Source: Metaphire vulgaris
Lineage: Eukaryota; Annelida; Clitellata; Crassiclitellata; Megascolecidae
Direction of reading: 5' to 3'
Assembly: GCA_018105865.1 (NCBI GenBank)
Contig: CM030834.1
Coordinates: forward strand, 1,787,173 to 1,851,172
DNA: 64,000 bases
Shown here: positions 1 through 12,900 of the stretch, piece by piece
Layout of the letters: the number at the start of each line of letters is the position of its first letter
How positions within the stretch are numbered: the stretch's first letter is position 1
The notes under the pieces: generated by a model
Database searches by the model: none
What the model was told of the DNA's origin: nothing
The model's input: the letters and a program-made list of their open reading frames with translations, nothing else
Translations under genes and position numbers: made by a program

Positions 1-94
1 TTGTGTACCGGTATATCGCGGCATTATACGGACGGTGTCTGTGTCATTCTTTGATCATTGATCTGGTGCTTCATTACTATCAGTCTATTTTTAG

Positions 95-3000
95 ACACGC
101 TTCGAGTGATCAATGATAAGCATCTTGCAGCTTTGATCGCCAAAGGGATCGAAGGGTTTCCCGATCATAAGCAGAAAATCTACGGAACTATTGACGTATG
201 GTGGATAGTCCGTATCCTTTGTTTCCTGTCGATTTCACGAGTTATTTTGCAGAATGATGATTCGTTTTAACATGACTTTGGTGTCCAGTTGGTTGTTTAT
301 GTATTGGCAAAGGAGTACATTTGAAATTTTTTATGTTACAGGGTTGAAATAGAATGATGTAAAGATTAATCTTTTTTTCAATTCTCAGAGAATTTATTCA
401 GTAATATATTTTAATGCAAAAGATCTCTACATTGATTTTCTTTTTTCTTTGATTTTAATTTGTTGATTTGTGCAATGTAGTAAGTAATCGGTAATCTTAT
501 CATGAGGGAAGGATTGATGTGCTAGATGTACTTAAATCTGATCGCTTATGGGTTAATATCTAGACAAGAACCTCTCAATTTAACGTAGAAGCACTGTAGA
601 TACACTGTTGCCAAAGCAAGTGTGATGAATTCCTTTTATAGCTGAAGCATGTAAGAATGTCTCCTTGTATTTTATGATATGCGGCCTTGATGAGTAAAAC
701 ATAGATGATGGTGGCTTGTTGATGTTGCTGCCATTCTTACTTACTCAACATCGGGTCTGGAAGCATTGCAAGATGCGAATCTTCACGGTGGCGCGTGAGT
801 TTGATTACGAGTACGATCATTGTTGTAAACTTGGATGAAAAAGTTGGGGTCCGACCCCTATACCTTCCCCTCTCACTCTCAAAAAGTGAGGGACTCAATC
901 AGTCTAGAGGCCTTAGAGAAATTTACACCTATGGACATGATTACAATTTACGCTTACGGTATTCCTCGAGTTCAGTTTATCGTCAATTGCAGTTCCATCT
1001 CTTGATTTGAGTGTAAGTCATTTTTGCACTTTTTCAGTTTCAAGCTTATCTGTTTAGATTTCTGATTTCCAAGTCGCTAATTTTCTGTTCAGTTCATTGT
1101 GTTTTGAATTTCTGTCCATGCCAATGCTGCTCTATGACTTGCTCTGTGCTAACTTGAACCTTTTTCAGGTATTTGCATGTGCAGAGCAGACAGTCTAGAT
1201 CAGGAGTGTCAAAACCTTGGCCCGTGGGCCAAGTTTGGCCTGCAGGCTGATTTTATTTGGCCTGTGAAAATATAAACGTTTAAAATTTTTTATTAAAAGT
1301 TTATGTGTGAAATTGGCTTTATGTAAAATCTTGTTTGGCTTGAGAAATTGGTTTCGTGCAGAATATTTTTGGATTTTAAAAATTGCTTTCACGTAGAATC
1401 ATACATCCTGTATTTTTCAGGCGTGACAAATAAATGGAAGAGCGTAAATCTTTTTTTGGTTTTGAGTTTCGTTGGTGATGTTGACTGAACCATAATATCA
1501 ACGCGCTACATCAACAGCGGGAGATTACTACAGTTGCATATACAACAAAAATATTATGAAATCGATTCCCTGTTTGACATTAGTCTATGGAAGGACTATT
1601 GCTACAGTAGACTATACAGTAGATATGCAAAAATTCAGAGGAGTGATGAAACGAATTAAAACCACATTTTCTTGTGTCCCCATCTTTAATGCGTCAAATC
1701 ATTCCGGGATTGTCAATATATTCCATCTCAATTTTATTCTAGAGTGTTCGAAATGCCACAAAATGGTGAGCCTATGGAAGGACTATTGTTAAAGCTGGCT
1801 ATATGCAAAAATTCAGAGTGATGAAACGAATTAAAACTACATTTTCGTTTGCTTCCATCTTCATTGTGTAAAATCGTTCTAGAATTGTCAATATATTCTG
1901 TCGCAATTTTATTCTAGGGAGTTTGAAATGCCACAAAAAGGGCGAGCCATTTCAAACCACACGATACACAGTCTTTTTTAAAATATATTCTTCGTCAAAT
2001 GGTCAAAATATATACGTGTATTTATATTCAATATATGCAGCCATGTACTCACCTAGCATTCTTGCATTAGTTAGCAAAACCCTCGGTAAATTTGAGAGTA
2101 GCTTTGGCTGCAGGTTTAAGACCAGACATTGCTAAACTAGTGAAAAATAAGCAATGTCACGTCTCATCAGCTTCCCCATCTACATCAGCCATCATCTAAC
2201 TTTATATGTTTTCAAGTTGATCTTCAGTTCTTCACCAGTAACAGAGTTTGAAATGTAACTGCTTCTGTTAGGCATGACTACAATGCGGTTTGTCATATAT
2301 AGTTACAACAATAGGTAGTAATCAAATCAATGTAAATAATGTAATGAGTAAGTATATGGCTATTTAATGTTTTTGTAATTTTACTTCAGATTTTAGGAGA
2401 GCTCAGATTTTGGAATATAATATTGACAAGCATTTATGCATTTGGCCCGCAAGGACAAGGAAGACATGTCATTTGGCCCGCCACCCAAAAAGTCTTGACA
2501 CCCCTGATCTAGATAGCATGCATTTGCCATTAGATGCATTGAAGCATGGAATTGATGTGCATGCAAACTTGACTATTATTGAAACTGTGTTTGATTTTCC
2601 AAAATATTTGGGGGCTTAACCTCTGTCCAATCTTTAGTGAAGGTGGAAAATTTGGGCTGGGAGTATATCAGCTCTGTTTTTTTAAAATCAACTACTGTTT
2701 CAGATCAATAAATTCAAATTATTTGTTTAACTTATTCGATCATTACTTCAGGCTATGCAAAGGCTTCACATTAATACTGTATTGCCAGGTAGTTATGTCT
2801 CTCATTCCTCTGTCACTTTATACTGGACATGCATAATTTGCATCCTGTCATGTCCAGTCAGCCAAAGCATCCTCTGATTGACCAGCATGGCATGATAGGT
2901 TTTGTCCATTGAATGTGTTCTGTCCTGGTTGTCATGCTCGGCTGTCATGTCTGACTGTCATGCTTGGCTGTCATTTAATTTTAAGTTTCACCTGCTCTTC

Positions 3001-6000
3001 ATTGTGAGTCATAAGAGTTGTGCAGATGCAATAGGAGAATTTCGATAAGTCATTCAATACAAGCAATACATTTTCAAGCGATAGAAAATAATAATTATGC
3101 ACTTCTATAGCGCCAGTTCTAATACCCAAGAGTATCAATCGATGGTACTTCAAATCCATCCGCAAAAGACCAGGTCATTCCAGAGATCAGTCAGATGGAG
3201 AGAGTAAGACAGACTACGGAGGAAAAGCCAATTGAAAGAGATGTGTTTTAAGCCTGAATCTGAAGATTTTCGAGTCTGAATCTGAAGATATTCAGTCTGG
3301 ACCTGAATATATTAACTGCTCTGTGCCACTGTGCAGTGTGCACCTATGATAAGATATTCTGTACACACTTGATGCTATATCATTCCGTATTAAGACATTA
3401 TAAAATATTTAAATCTTTGACTTTATGTATGGTTTTGACCGGTGCTGATAGACAGTACTACAACCGTAGGCAACAGATATAAAGCATTAGTTGCCAACAG
3501 CATCTGTATGAGATGAAAGTGATGCATTTATTGGAAAAAAAATTGTATTTTCATTATGCCTGGTTGTTTTTTCTTTTGTTCATGAGTTATATTAGATTCT
3601 AAAGAAGAAACTATATTTTATATGCACTGCACATGATGTGTTCCAAGAAATATATTCTGGGTATTAAATGTTTTGGTCCCGGAGAAATAAAAATGGCTTC
3701 TCGTTGATATTTAATGCAGGAAATGACGGGGCTCTGTTTTGTATGCATTTGCTTGAATTTTTCAGAAATTGAAGACAACAGCATTCAGATCAAAAAGGAT
3801 CTCGAGACATTCATATATCAGCTTCGCCTGCGAGCCGAAGTAGCAGTTGTTGAAATGGTATATATTTTAGAGCTGTTACGGTTTCACCTCGTGCAATTTC
3901 AGTCGGTTTCGGTTCGGTTTTAACCAAAAAATCGTGGATTCGGTTCAGTTAACCGTAACAGCAAACTTATATATTTCTAGTTTCTGGCCATCAATGGACT
4001 GTGTTGCTGCTTTGTCCTATTAACTTCCTCTGAAATTTATGGCTTTTTGGCATTCAGCTGAGATGTGTTAAATCAAGGTTTGGGTTTTGTTAACTCAGTT
4101 ATTTACAACTGTTTTAAGAGTGGGTCTGGGGAAAGCAGTGATGGGTAATTCAATTTCTAATTCTAATTAATTAGCTAATGAATTAGCTATCTGTCTAATT
4201 CTAATTCTAATCAATTACTTCCAAAATATTGCTAATTCTAATTCTAATTCTAATGACTAGCTTGCTAATTGTAATTGAAAAAAACAATTAGTTGCCTAAT
4301 TAGCACACTTGCTTGTGTCAAGTGCTTTGGAGCCACGATTCAAACTCAAGTGGATAGAGAGTGCTGAGGAAGGATATTTTGTTCATGGACAAATTAAATG
4401 TCAAGTAAATTCAGTCTCAAAGCAGATGAACAGTACACCTTTGACACCGGCTATGGACAATGACAAATCAGTCACACCTCAAATTAAGTCCCACAACGAT
4501 CTATTTGGATATAATTATGGAAGAAACTTTGCTGACGTCAACAGAAACTGAAGAGCTCCAAAGTTACTTATATACTCCAACCAATATGAACACTAATTGT
4601 ATTTCTTTTTGGGAGGACCATAAATTGAACTTTCCCTGTTTATATCAGCTACATTTGCAGCATCATATTGTACCGGCCACAACTGCTGCTATTGAAAGAT
4701 CATTTAGTGCAGCTGGATTTATTCTTAATGATAGGAGAAAATGAAATCGATTAGATGATACTTTGTTTGAGTCACTTTTACTTGCAAAATGCAATTCTGA
4801 TATAATCTAGATTACGGAGGATGAAATTAATTTTCGCCGTTACATTAAAATGCATTGCAATTTTTATCACTGCACTTCTAATTGCTAATTCTAATTAAAT
4901 TAGAAGGTATCTAATTCTAATTCTAATTAATTGGTTGTGAAATTTTGCTAATTCTAATTCTAATTCTAATTGTAAAATTTCAACTAATTCTAATTCTAAT
5001 TAATTAGATAAAAAAGGGCAATTACCCATCACTGGGGGAAAGTAATGTCAGCCTACCCCAGATCAGTGGATTATGCCACCTACGTCGCTGATTGCCCAGG
5101 CCGGAGATAAGCGCCGGAACCCAACGCTCGGACTCGAGTACTGGACCCACCTTTACTTTTACCTCACTTGCTAGTTTCTTTGTTTTAAGAGATTTATCAT
5201 TTAATTCACATTTGAACAGATGGATTTAATTTTCTAAGAAAATGTTGTAAATGTTCTGTGTTCTGGTTCCATTGTTCTCTTTTCTGATTGCATTGGCAGA
5301 TTTTGAAATTGATTTTAAGAATCGCATAAACTTGATATCAGAGCAATAAATTTATATGATTAATAGTGTACAGATAAGATGAGAACATTGGTCAGAACCT
5401 TAACCCCTTAACTGAGGATCCCGGATATATCCGTCCATTTTACAATGAGTTACAGTTAAATACACGGTTAAGGGGTTAAAAGCACGGGATATATTGCTTT
5501 TAATTAAATATTTTTGTGATTTGTCTTCAAAGCAGTTGCACTTGGCATTACCCCAGCATTATAGAAACAATACAATTGTTCACGTTCACATAGACGCAGC
5601 AGAGCATCGACTTGGGTCATTCAGCAAACTTATGTAGCGCCATTATATTAATGAATTTGGCATCTTAGCATGTTGTCATGATGATTATGGAAAGTTAACC
5701 TTCTCAAGGTCACTTTCGATCTGTGACGCGTTGAGATTAGATCAGTTCTCCTCGGAGCTATGAGCCAACGTTTTTCTTTGCTATCTTGATGTATAAGGGT
5801 TTGATTATTATTATTATTATTATTCGACTATTTATGAAGCGCCGTAACATGGCCATCGGCCAAAACCAAAAGCGCTGTACAGTCAACAGTCAACTGTGCG
5901 ATATGGTGAACAAATGCGTTTTCAGCTCTTTAGCAAACGTTTCAGGTGAAGTAATCCCGCCAGCGATCAGGGAGCGCGTTCCACAGACGTGGGTTACCGC

Positions 6001-7268
6001 GAGTCATAGAACGCCGCCAAACTCGAGTCCTGGCCGGAGGAGGAACGTACAGCCGGTGGCGGCTGCCAGATCTCAGCTGGAGACGGCACCGGTCGTCGCT
6101 TGTCGTCAGACTAGGCATGCCAAGTAATCGGGACAGGCTGGGTCGAAGAGCACGAAAAGTTAACCAACACCGCTTGTAAACTATACGCCCGGGACCCGAA
6201 GCCAATGGAGCTTGTCCCTTAGCACAGGTGTAACATGGTCGTGCCACCTCAAGCCGAAAATAATCCGAGCCGAGGCATTGATGACTGCCTGAAGTCTACT
6301 GAGCTGGTTCCCAGGTAGTCCGAGAAGGAGACTGTTGCTATAATCCAGTCTTGAGAGTACCAGAGCACGGACAAGATGAATAGCGGCCGGTATTGTTATA
6401 TAACGACGAACTTCCCGGATTTGCCGGAGTTGGAAGAAGCAGGAGCGGGTCACGGCGCTGAGGTGCCCGACGAGGGTCAGCGAGATATTTAAGTCAGATA
6501 TTCACTTCTTAGACATCTTTGTCTTTTTGCACTAATGGATATCAATGAGAAACATTCATTCATATGATATCAGCTTTTGTGCATTAATTTGAAATGTCTT
6601 TTTCTTGGGTTCTTGTAGCCGGATAGAGACATCAGTGCGTACACTTACGAAAGAACTCTTATGATGGAACAGAGGTCGTGGATGTTGCGGGAAATGAAAC
6701 AGAGCGATAGCTATCGATTACTCAACGTAAGTATTACCGGTACTCAATGTAAGCATAACTCAATGAAAGTATTTCTTATATTACTCTTTATTATTTATAT
6801 ATTTATATTACTTAATTATTATCGAATATTACTCAACGTAAGTATTGCTCAGTGTAAGTATTGCTCAACATAAGTATTACTCAGTGTAAGTATTACTCTA
6901 CATGAGTATTACTTGTTGTAAGTTTAACTCAACTTGAGTATTCAACATGAGTATTACTCAATTTATGTATTATCCAAGTTCCAACTTAGGCATAACTTAG
7001 GAAAATGTTGTTAAAATTCAAGTTTTAAAGTTTTTGTAAGCAAGAACTTGCACAGGATAGATTAAAGCATAAATATTACAGAAAGAACAGAAAATTTAGT
7101 TAAGTGTAGGCAGAATTGCCTAACAATAGTTTATTTGTAAATTGTCGATTTTGCCAAATTTAATCACTTTTTCTTGAAATGCAAAGGCGATATTTGTAAA
7201 ATTTTGTTTAGCATCATCAGTTGCAAATCCTTATTCTAACCTCATTTTAAAAGATAATATTTATGTTC

Positions 7269-7363
<95 letters not shown>

Positions 7364-8056
7364 ACGATGAGACGATCAGAGTCGTCGCCCACTCTGACTG
7401 GGGCCACAATCTGCGAGAAGCACCTTTGCCCCTTGCGGTGCTATGGTCTCGGAGAACGGCGCTCATGGGCTCTCATGCCATCTAGGTCCAGGTCGTGTCC
7501 CCGACACTGCTTGCTGAACGACATAGTTCAGAGGGCCTTGGTTAGGCTGGGATCCCTGCTATCAAGGAGCCGCCTGGTCTCTGCCGAACCGATGGGAAAA
7601 GACCAGACGGCATGACCCTGATCCCGTGGCGGACCGGTCGGAGCCTGATCTGGGATGCAACCGTGGCAGACACAGTTGCTCCCACGTATTTGCCAACCAC
7701 AGCACTCGCAGCAGGAGCCGCCGCAGAAGCAGCTGCGGCTAGAAAGACATCAAAATATCAGGCCCTCTCATCCACCCACATCTTCTTGCCGCTGGCGTTT
7801 GAAACATTTGGCCCCATCAACAACGACGCCCTCTCCTTTATTAACGATCTGGGTCGACTCATTTGCCCTACAATCCGGGGACAATAGAGAAGGATGCTTT
7901 CTGTTCCAAAGAATATCCGTCACGATTCAGCGTTTCAACGCCATCGCAGTCCGCAGAACATTTCCAAATCTGCAACCGGACGAGAGCTAGCACACTAATT
8001 TCATGTCTCCGACAATTTTTTTATCATAAGTCCTCGGGAATGAAGTACCGAGGCAT

Positions 8057-8118
<62 letters not shown>

Positions 8119-8399
8119 GAGTATTCAATGTTGAGCCATAACTGCGTGTATGTGTGTGTGGACTACTGGTTACCTTTCAGGCTTACTGTATTTAAACAGC
8201 ACCCATATCGATACACTGTATACTATTAGTACAGTATGTTAATTTTTACAGCTAGTCAAACTTGTCAATGGTGTTTTTCTCAATAATAATAATTAATAAC
8301 TGAATTTTAAGTGGCTTTGCAGGATCTCTCCCATATTAAAATCCAGTGTCACTCATGCAACTCTTATTTCTTGACTGCTGAAACTGATGATTGCATAAT

Positions 8400-8458
<59 letters not shown>

Positions 8459-9873
8459 TGGTCAGTAGACTGTGTAAGTCAGAGTTCTGTTAAACAGAAT
8501 GAAATCTTTTGATTTCATTTCATTCACATCTCCATGCCTAACCAGTATTTTGCTTGTGTTATATTGCATTGTGTTCCCCCCTTCTTCGGCTCAAGGCAAC
8601 TTGACCTGACATGATCGGACCTAACCTGACCTGATTTTTTTGTATTATGGATGCCTTGCAAATTACTTGACCTCTATTAATCTTCAGTCTGCAGCAACGA
8701 ATGTGTCTTCTGAAAACTGTGTCAGTGAAAATGATATTGGTGCCATGGTAAGACCAATGCCTGGCATGTTGACTGACTGGAAATCATTCTCTGTTACTTA
8801 TGCGATGCTCTTTTTGAGAAATGTTTTGCCACGTATAAGGGTTGTGTGTTTGCCTGAACTGTGAGGTAGTTTATCTCTTGATTCTGGTAGACTGTCTTAA
8901 TTGTATAATTGTAGTCGTGTTTTTTCAAGTAGCCTCATCCATTGATGTTAGAATCGATTGCCTTTTTCCAGTTGATCGCAGTGTTGCAATGACTTGCATT
9001 GTGTTTAGATTTAGAATTTTGATACTTAGCATGACTTAGCATGATTTAAAGTGGCTTAGAAGGCATATTACTGCCTGTGTGAAAGCCACTAGGGGCACAA
9101 ACAGGGCTTGAACCCGCTCCGTCAGCCTGACGCTCCAGCACGTAACCCAGTCTGCCATCTTCCGCTCCCAAAATTGAAAATATTTTCATATCTCAGCCAT
9201 ATCAGGTTTTATCATTATTCATGTATATGCCTGTCTTGGTTTTCTGTATTTGCCTTTACTGCAACATCATTATACATAGTGCATTATGTAATATATAGTG
9301 TTTTGAGGAATTTGAATAGCACCTTATATTTCTACTCCCTGGCGCTCCCAGCTTTAGCATCGTTTGTTAAGAAAATAACTTTAGTTTCCATAATGAACTT
9401 AATGTGGGAATAAAAAGTGAGCCGTGAATAGATGTAGATTTGAGACACCAGAACATTAGAGCATTACACACTGGTACGCAATATAGGCTTAAATCTATGG
9501 TCAACTCTGTACTGAAAAACTGAAAAACAATTTTTTACAAGGATTTAATATAACTTGGATTTAGTGTTTTAGCACTTCTTTCTCTATTAATAGCATTCTT
9601 TCTCTATTAATAGCATTCTCAGTTCGTCTGCTCAGTGGTTTGTTGATTTTTGCACAACAGAATTTTTCTGATGCATGTTACGTTTTACAGTTCTTTGTCT
9701 CTTAAATAACTGAAATTGTTTCCTAAGTGGAATGTGTGGTGTGAGGTTTGACTGTATGTGGTTATGATATTGTGTGTTTTCTCAAAGATACTTACCAGAT
9801 GATATCATTATCACCATTAATGATTGATTGTTTGCTTGCTTTCATTTTAGGTCTTTGAAGGAATTGATGATAG

Positions 9874-9962
<89 letters not shown>

Positions 9963-12900
9963 AAATATTTACAACTTAGTTTTTTTAGTCAGATATTCTC
10001 ATTAAATTCGGACACCGTGTTATGACAAATTATTGCTTTGTCTCTTTCCTATGACTTTCAAATTCTGCTCATAAAATAATTTTAAAAATTATGATTGTGG
10101 TCATTATGCACGTTTTGTTTCGATCACTTCGCACCCTATCTTCAGGGAACTGATTTCAGGAAATGGGTGTTTGAGGAGCAGTATAACTTCTGAACAAAAG
10201 ACACGGTCATAATCAGCTATTTTATATTGGACAGTTTGAAGGGGCATACCTAGGGTATTTGGCACCCATGGCAGGGGGGTCAGAAAATTAAATTAGCAGA
10301 TTATCAAATCTCTAATTAACAAATCACGACATTTTACTGACACAAGATTAAAACTACAGATGCAACTTTTCTTGTTTTTACTGATGTGAAATAGTCAATT
10401 ATGTGCTGAAAGTCAGTTTTCTCAGTTTCTTCTCTTTCTGCGCTGAGTAGAGAGCAAGATAACAGTTTTTATACGCTGCCTTCAAATGGTGCCCAAGGGT
10501 ATCTGCCCTGCCTGCCTTACCCTAAGTATGCCACTGACAGTATGTTTACATGGATATTTGAGAAATGCGCACTGCGTTTATCAATGTATCAAATCTGTTG
10601 GTTGATTTCATTGGATTATTGTCAGTCAGTAGCTTTACTGTATTTAAGGTAGATTTGTGTTTAGTCTTTGCGTGTAATTGCGCTTCTTCTGTGAAATAGC
10701 CGCAGCTGATTCTCGACTCCGCTCATAACCAGTCGACGTCTGTGGCGCCCTCTTCAGTCAGAATCCAAGTGGATCCTCTGAGGGAGGAAAGCGACGACGC
10801 GAATTCCGCCACCGTACCGCCGCACGACCAGAGTGACAACCAGGGTGGCGGTGACAGGAATAATTTGAAGACACAGATGGACAAACACCTGTATACATTC
10901 TCCGCTTCAACTGGACAGCAGCTGAAGAAAGACATGCATGGGATCACCAGACCGTGCGTTCTTCTGTCTCTTTAAAATTCCTCTCCCCCCCATAATTAAT
11001 ATGCGATGGAACGTATAGTTTCTGCTGTACAACATACAAGTTCAGAATACTGTATCTGTAAGTAAGTAAATAAGTAAAATCTCGTGAATTTCTATAGCGC
11101 CTTGGAAAGAGGCGATGATATAATGCCTGAGTGGCCGGACAAAATGTCCGAGGACAAAATGTCACGGATTGGGGTTAGGGTTAGGCTTAGGGTTACATTT
11201 TATCCCCATTACATCTTGTTTGTGACATTTTGTCCCCATGACATTTTGCCCCATGACATTTTGTCCTAGGACATTTTGTCCTAGCACCAATGCCTGTTCA
11301 GAATATCTGTAGAGGCAATGGTATAATGCCTGTCTTTGTGCTCTTTTACCTTTATGGTATTCTGTCTTGCACCTGGCTCTTTGTCCGATCGAAAATGGCA
11401 TTTGCTAATCGCCTATCAATAAACAGCTATGGCGGTATTACTTTCAAAAGCGCCGTATAAATTCTCGAGAGTTTACTTACTTGTTATTCTCCAGCAGCTT
11501 CTGCGATTCTTTTGATGGCTTTGTAGATGTTTGATGTTTGTAGATGTTTTTTGTCTTTTCTTTTCTATTTTTGGAGTGTAACCCTCATTTTCAGTTTTGT
11601 CAATCTTTTCCGCTTTATACAGTCTGAGAGTATCGGTGGTCTAGTGGTTAGTGAGTTGGGCTGTCAGTCGTGAGATCCGTGGTTCAAGCCTCACCTGGGG
11701 CAGCAACTTTTCAGTTGTTTCTGCTCCAAGCACCTAAGAATAGGCAGGTACTGTGGTACACCACAAAGGAGCTATATAAATTCACAAGATTTTACTTGCT
11801 TTACTGCAAGGGATTCACCCAGTCGGCTCAGCTGTGACTGTGTAGTGTGTACATCTGGCATTTGATGGAAGAAAATGGGCATAGATGGAGTTTACACAAT
11901 GGGCCGATACCATAAGCACCCAAGGGCTGCAACCCTTCCGTTACACGATTGTGATCTTTGTGCAACTGTGATTTGGTATGCCCAATCACTGGTTGATGCT
12001 TCTATGCGTTATGAAGTGGCTCTATAGAAGTTTATGATTAGGATAGATAGATTAGATTAGTTCTCCTAGTACACAGGCATTCAAAAAAAAGTATAAAAGG
12101 CCAATTTTTTATTGACTGGTGCCTTAGGGCCTGGTGATTTTCTTTAAAATATAGTTCGTGGATCATAGAAAGCATATTAGTTGAAACAAAGACTTTAAAA
12201 ATATATTTATTAAGCATTGAAAAATTTTATTTATCGTTTGAATATCTTCACGGGCCATTTCGCAGTCCTTGGCAGGCAGGATATGGCCAGTGGGCCACCA
12301 TTTGAATACCCCGTTCTAGGGGCTATGAGCCTACGGTGCCTATCGTTTTCTTTGCTGTCTTAATATGTACATAAGGATTTGGTATTCTGTTCTTCACATG
12401 TTTGTTTTTCTGCACTGCTGGGCATGCACAGTTGTAGATCTGATGCACTTTTTAGCCAAATCTGCACTTATTCAGTATACTTATTTTGGCTTAAACTGCT
12501 TACGACGTTTAAGTGAGATCTCTGATTTTCTGATTTCAGCGACAACCGCAATGTACGTCGGATGCACACGGCGGTCAGGCTGAACGAAACGATAAAAGAG
12601 AAATCAAAAGATGCACAGCTCCTCATCCTTAATCTGCCGGGACCTCCAAAGAATCCATCTGGTGAAGAAAACTGTATCCTTTTGATCGGACTAAAAAAAG
12701 ACCTCTGCTACTTCTATTAACTGGGAATATTTCATAACTGCCCAAGTATGACTTATGATGTGGTTGTGATATAGTGAAATGGTGCATGAAGTTTTAGGGA
12801 AATTTAGAAACGGTTATGAAAATCAGATGGACATGTAAATAGAATGAAATACGACAGACTCCCATATAAGACACTCTACATATACAAAGAAGGAAAGAGA

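Noticed and set aside
12085..12315. Another hAT MITE in a KCC intron
   Set aside because: The ends cattcaaaaaaaagtat and tttgaataccccg look element-like, but the flanking octamers do not match convincingly.
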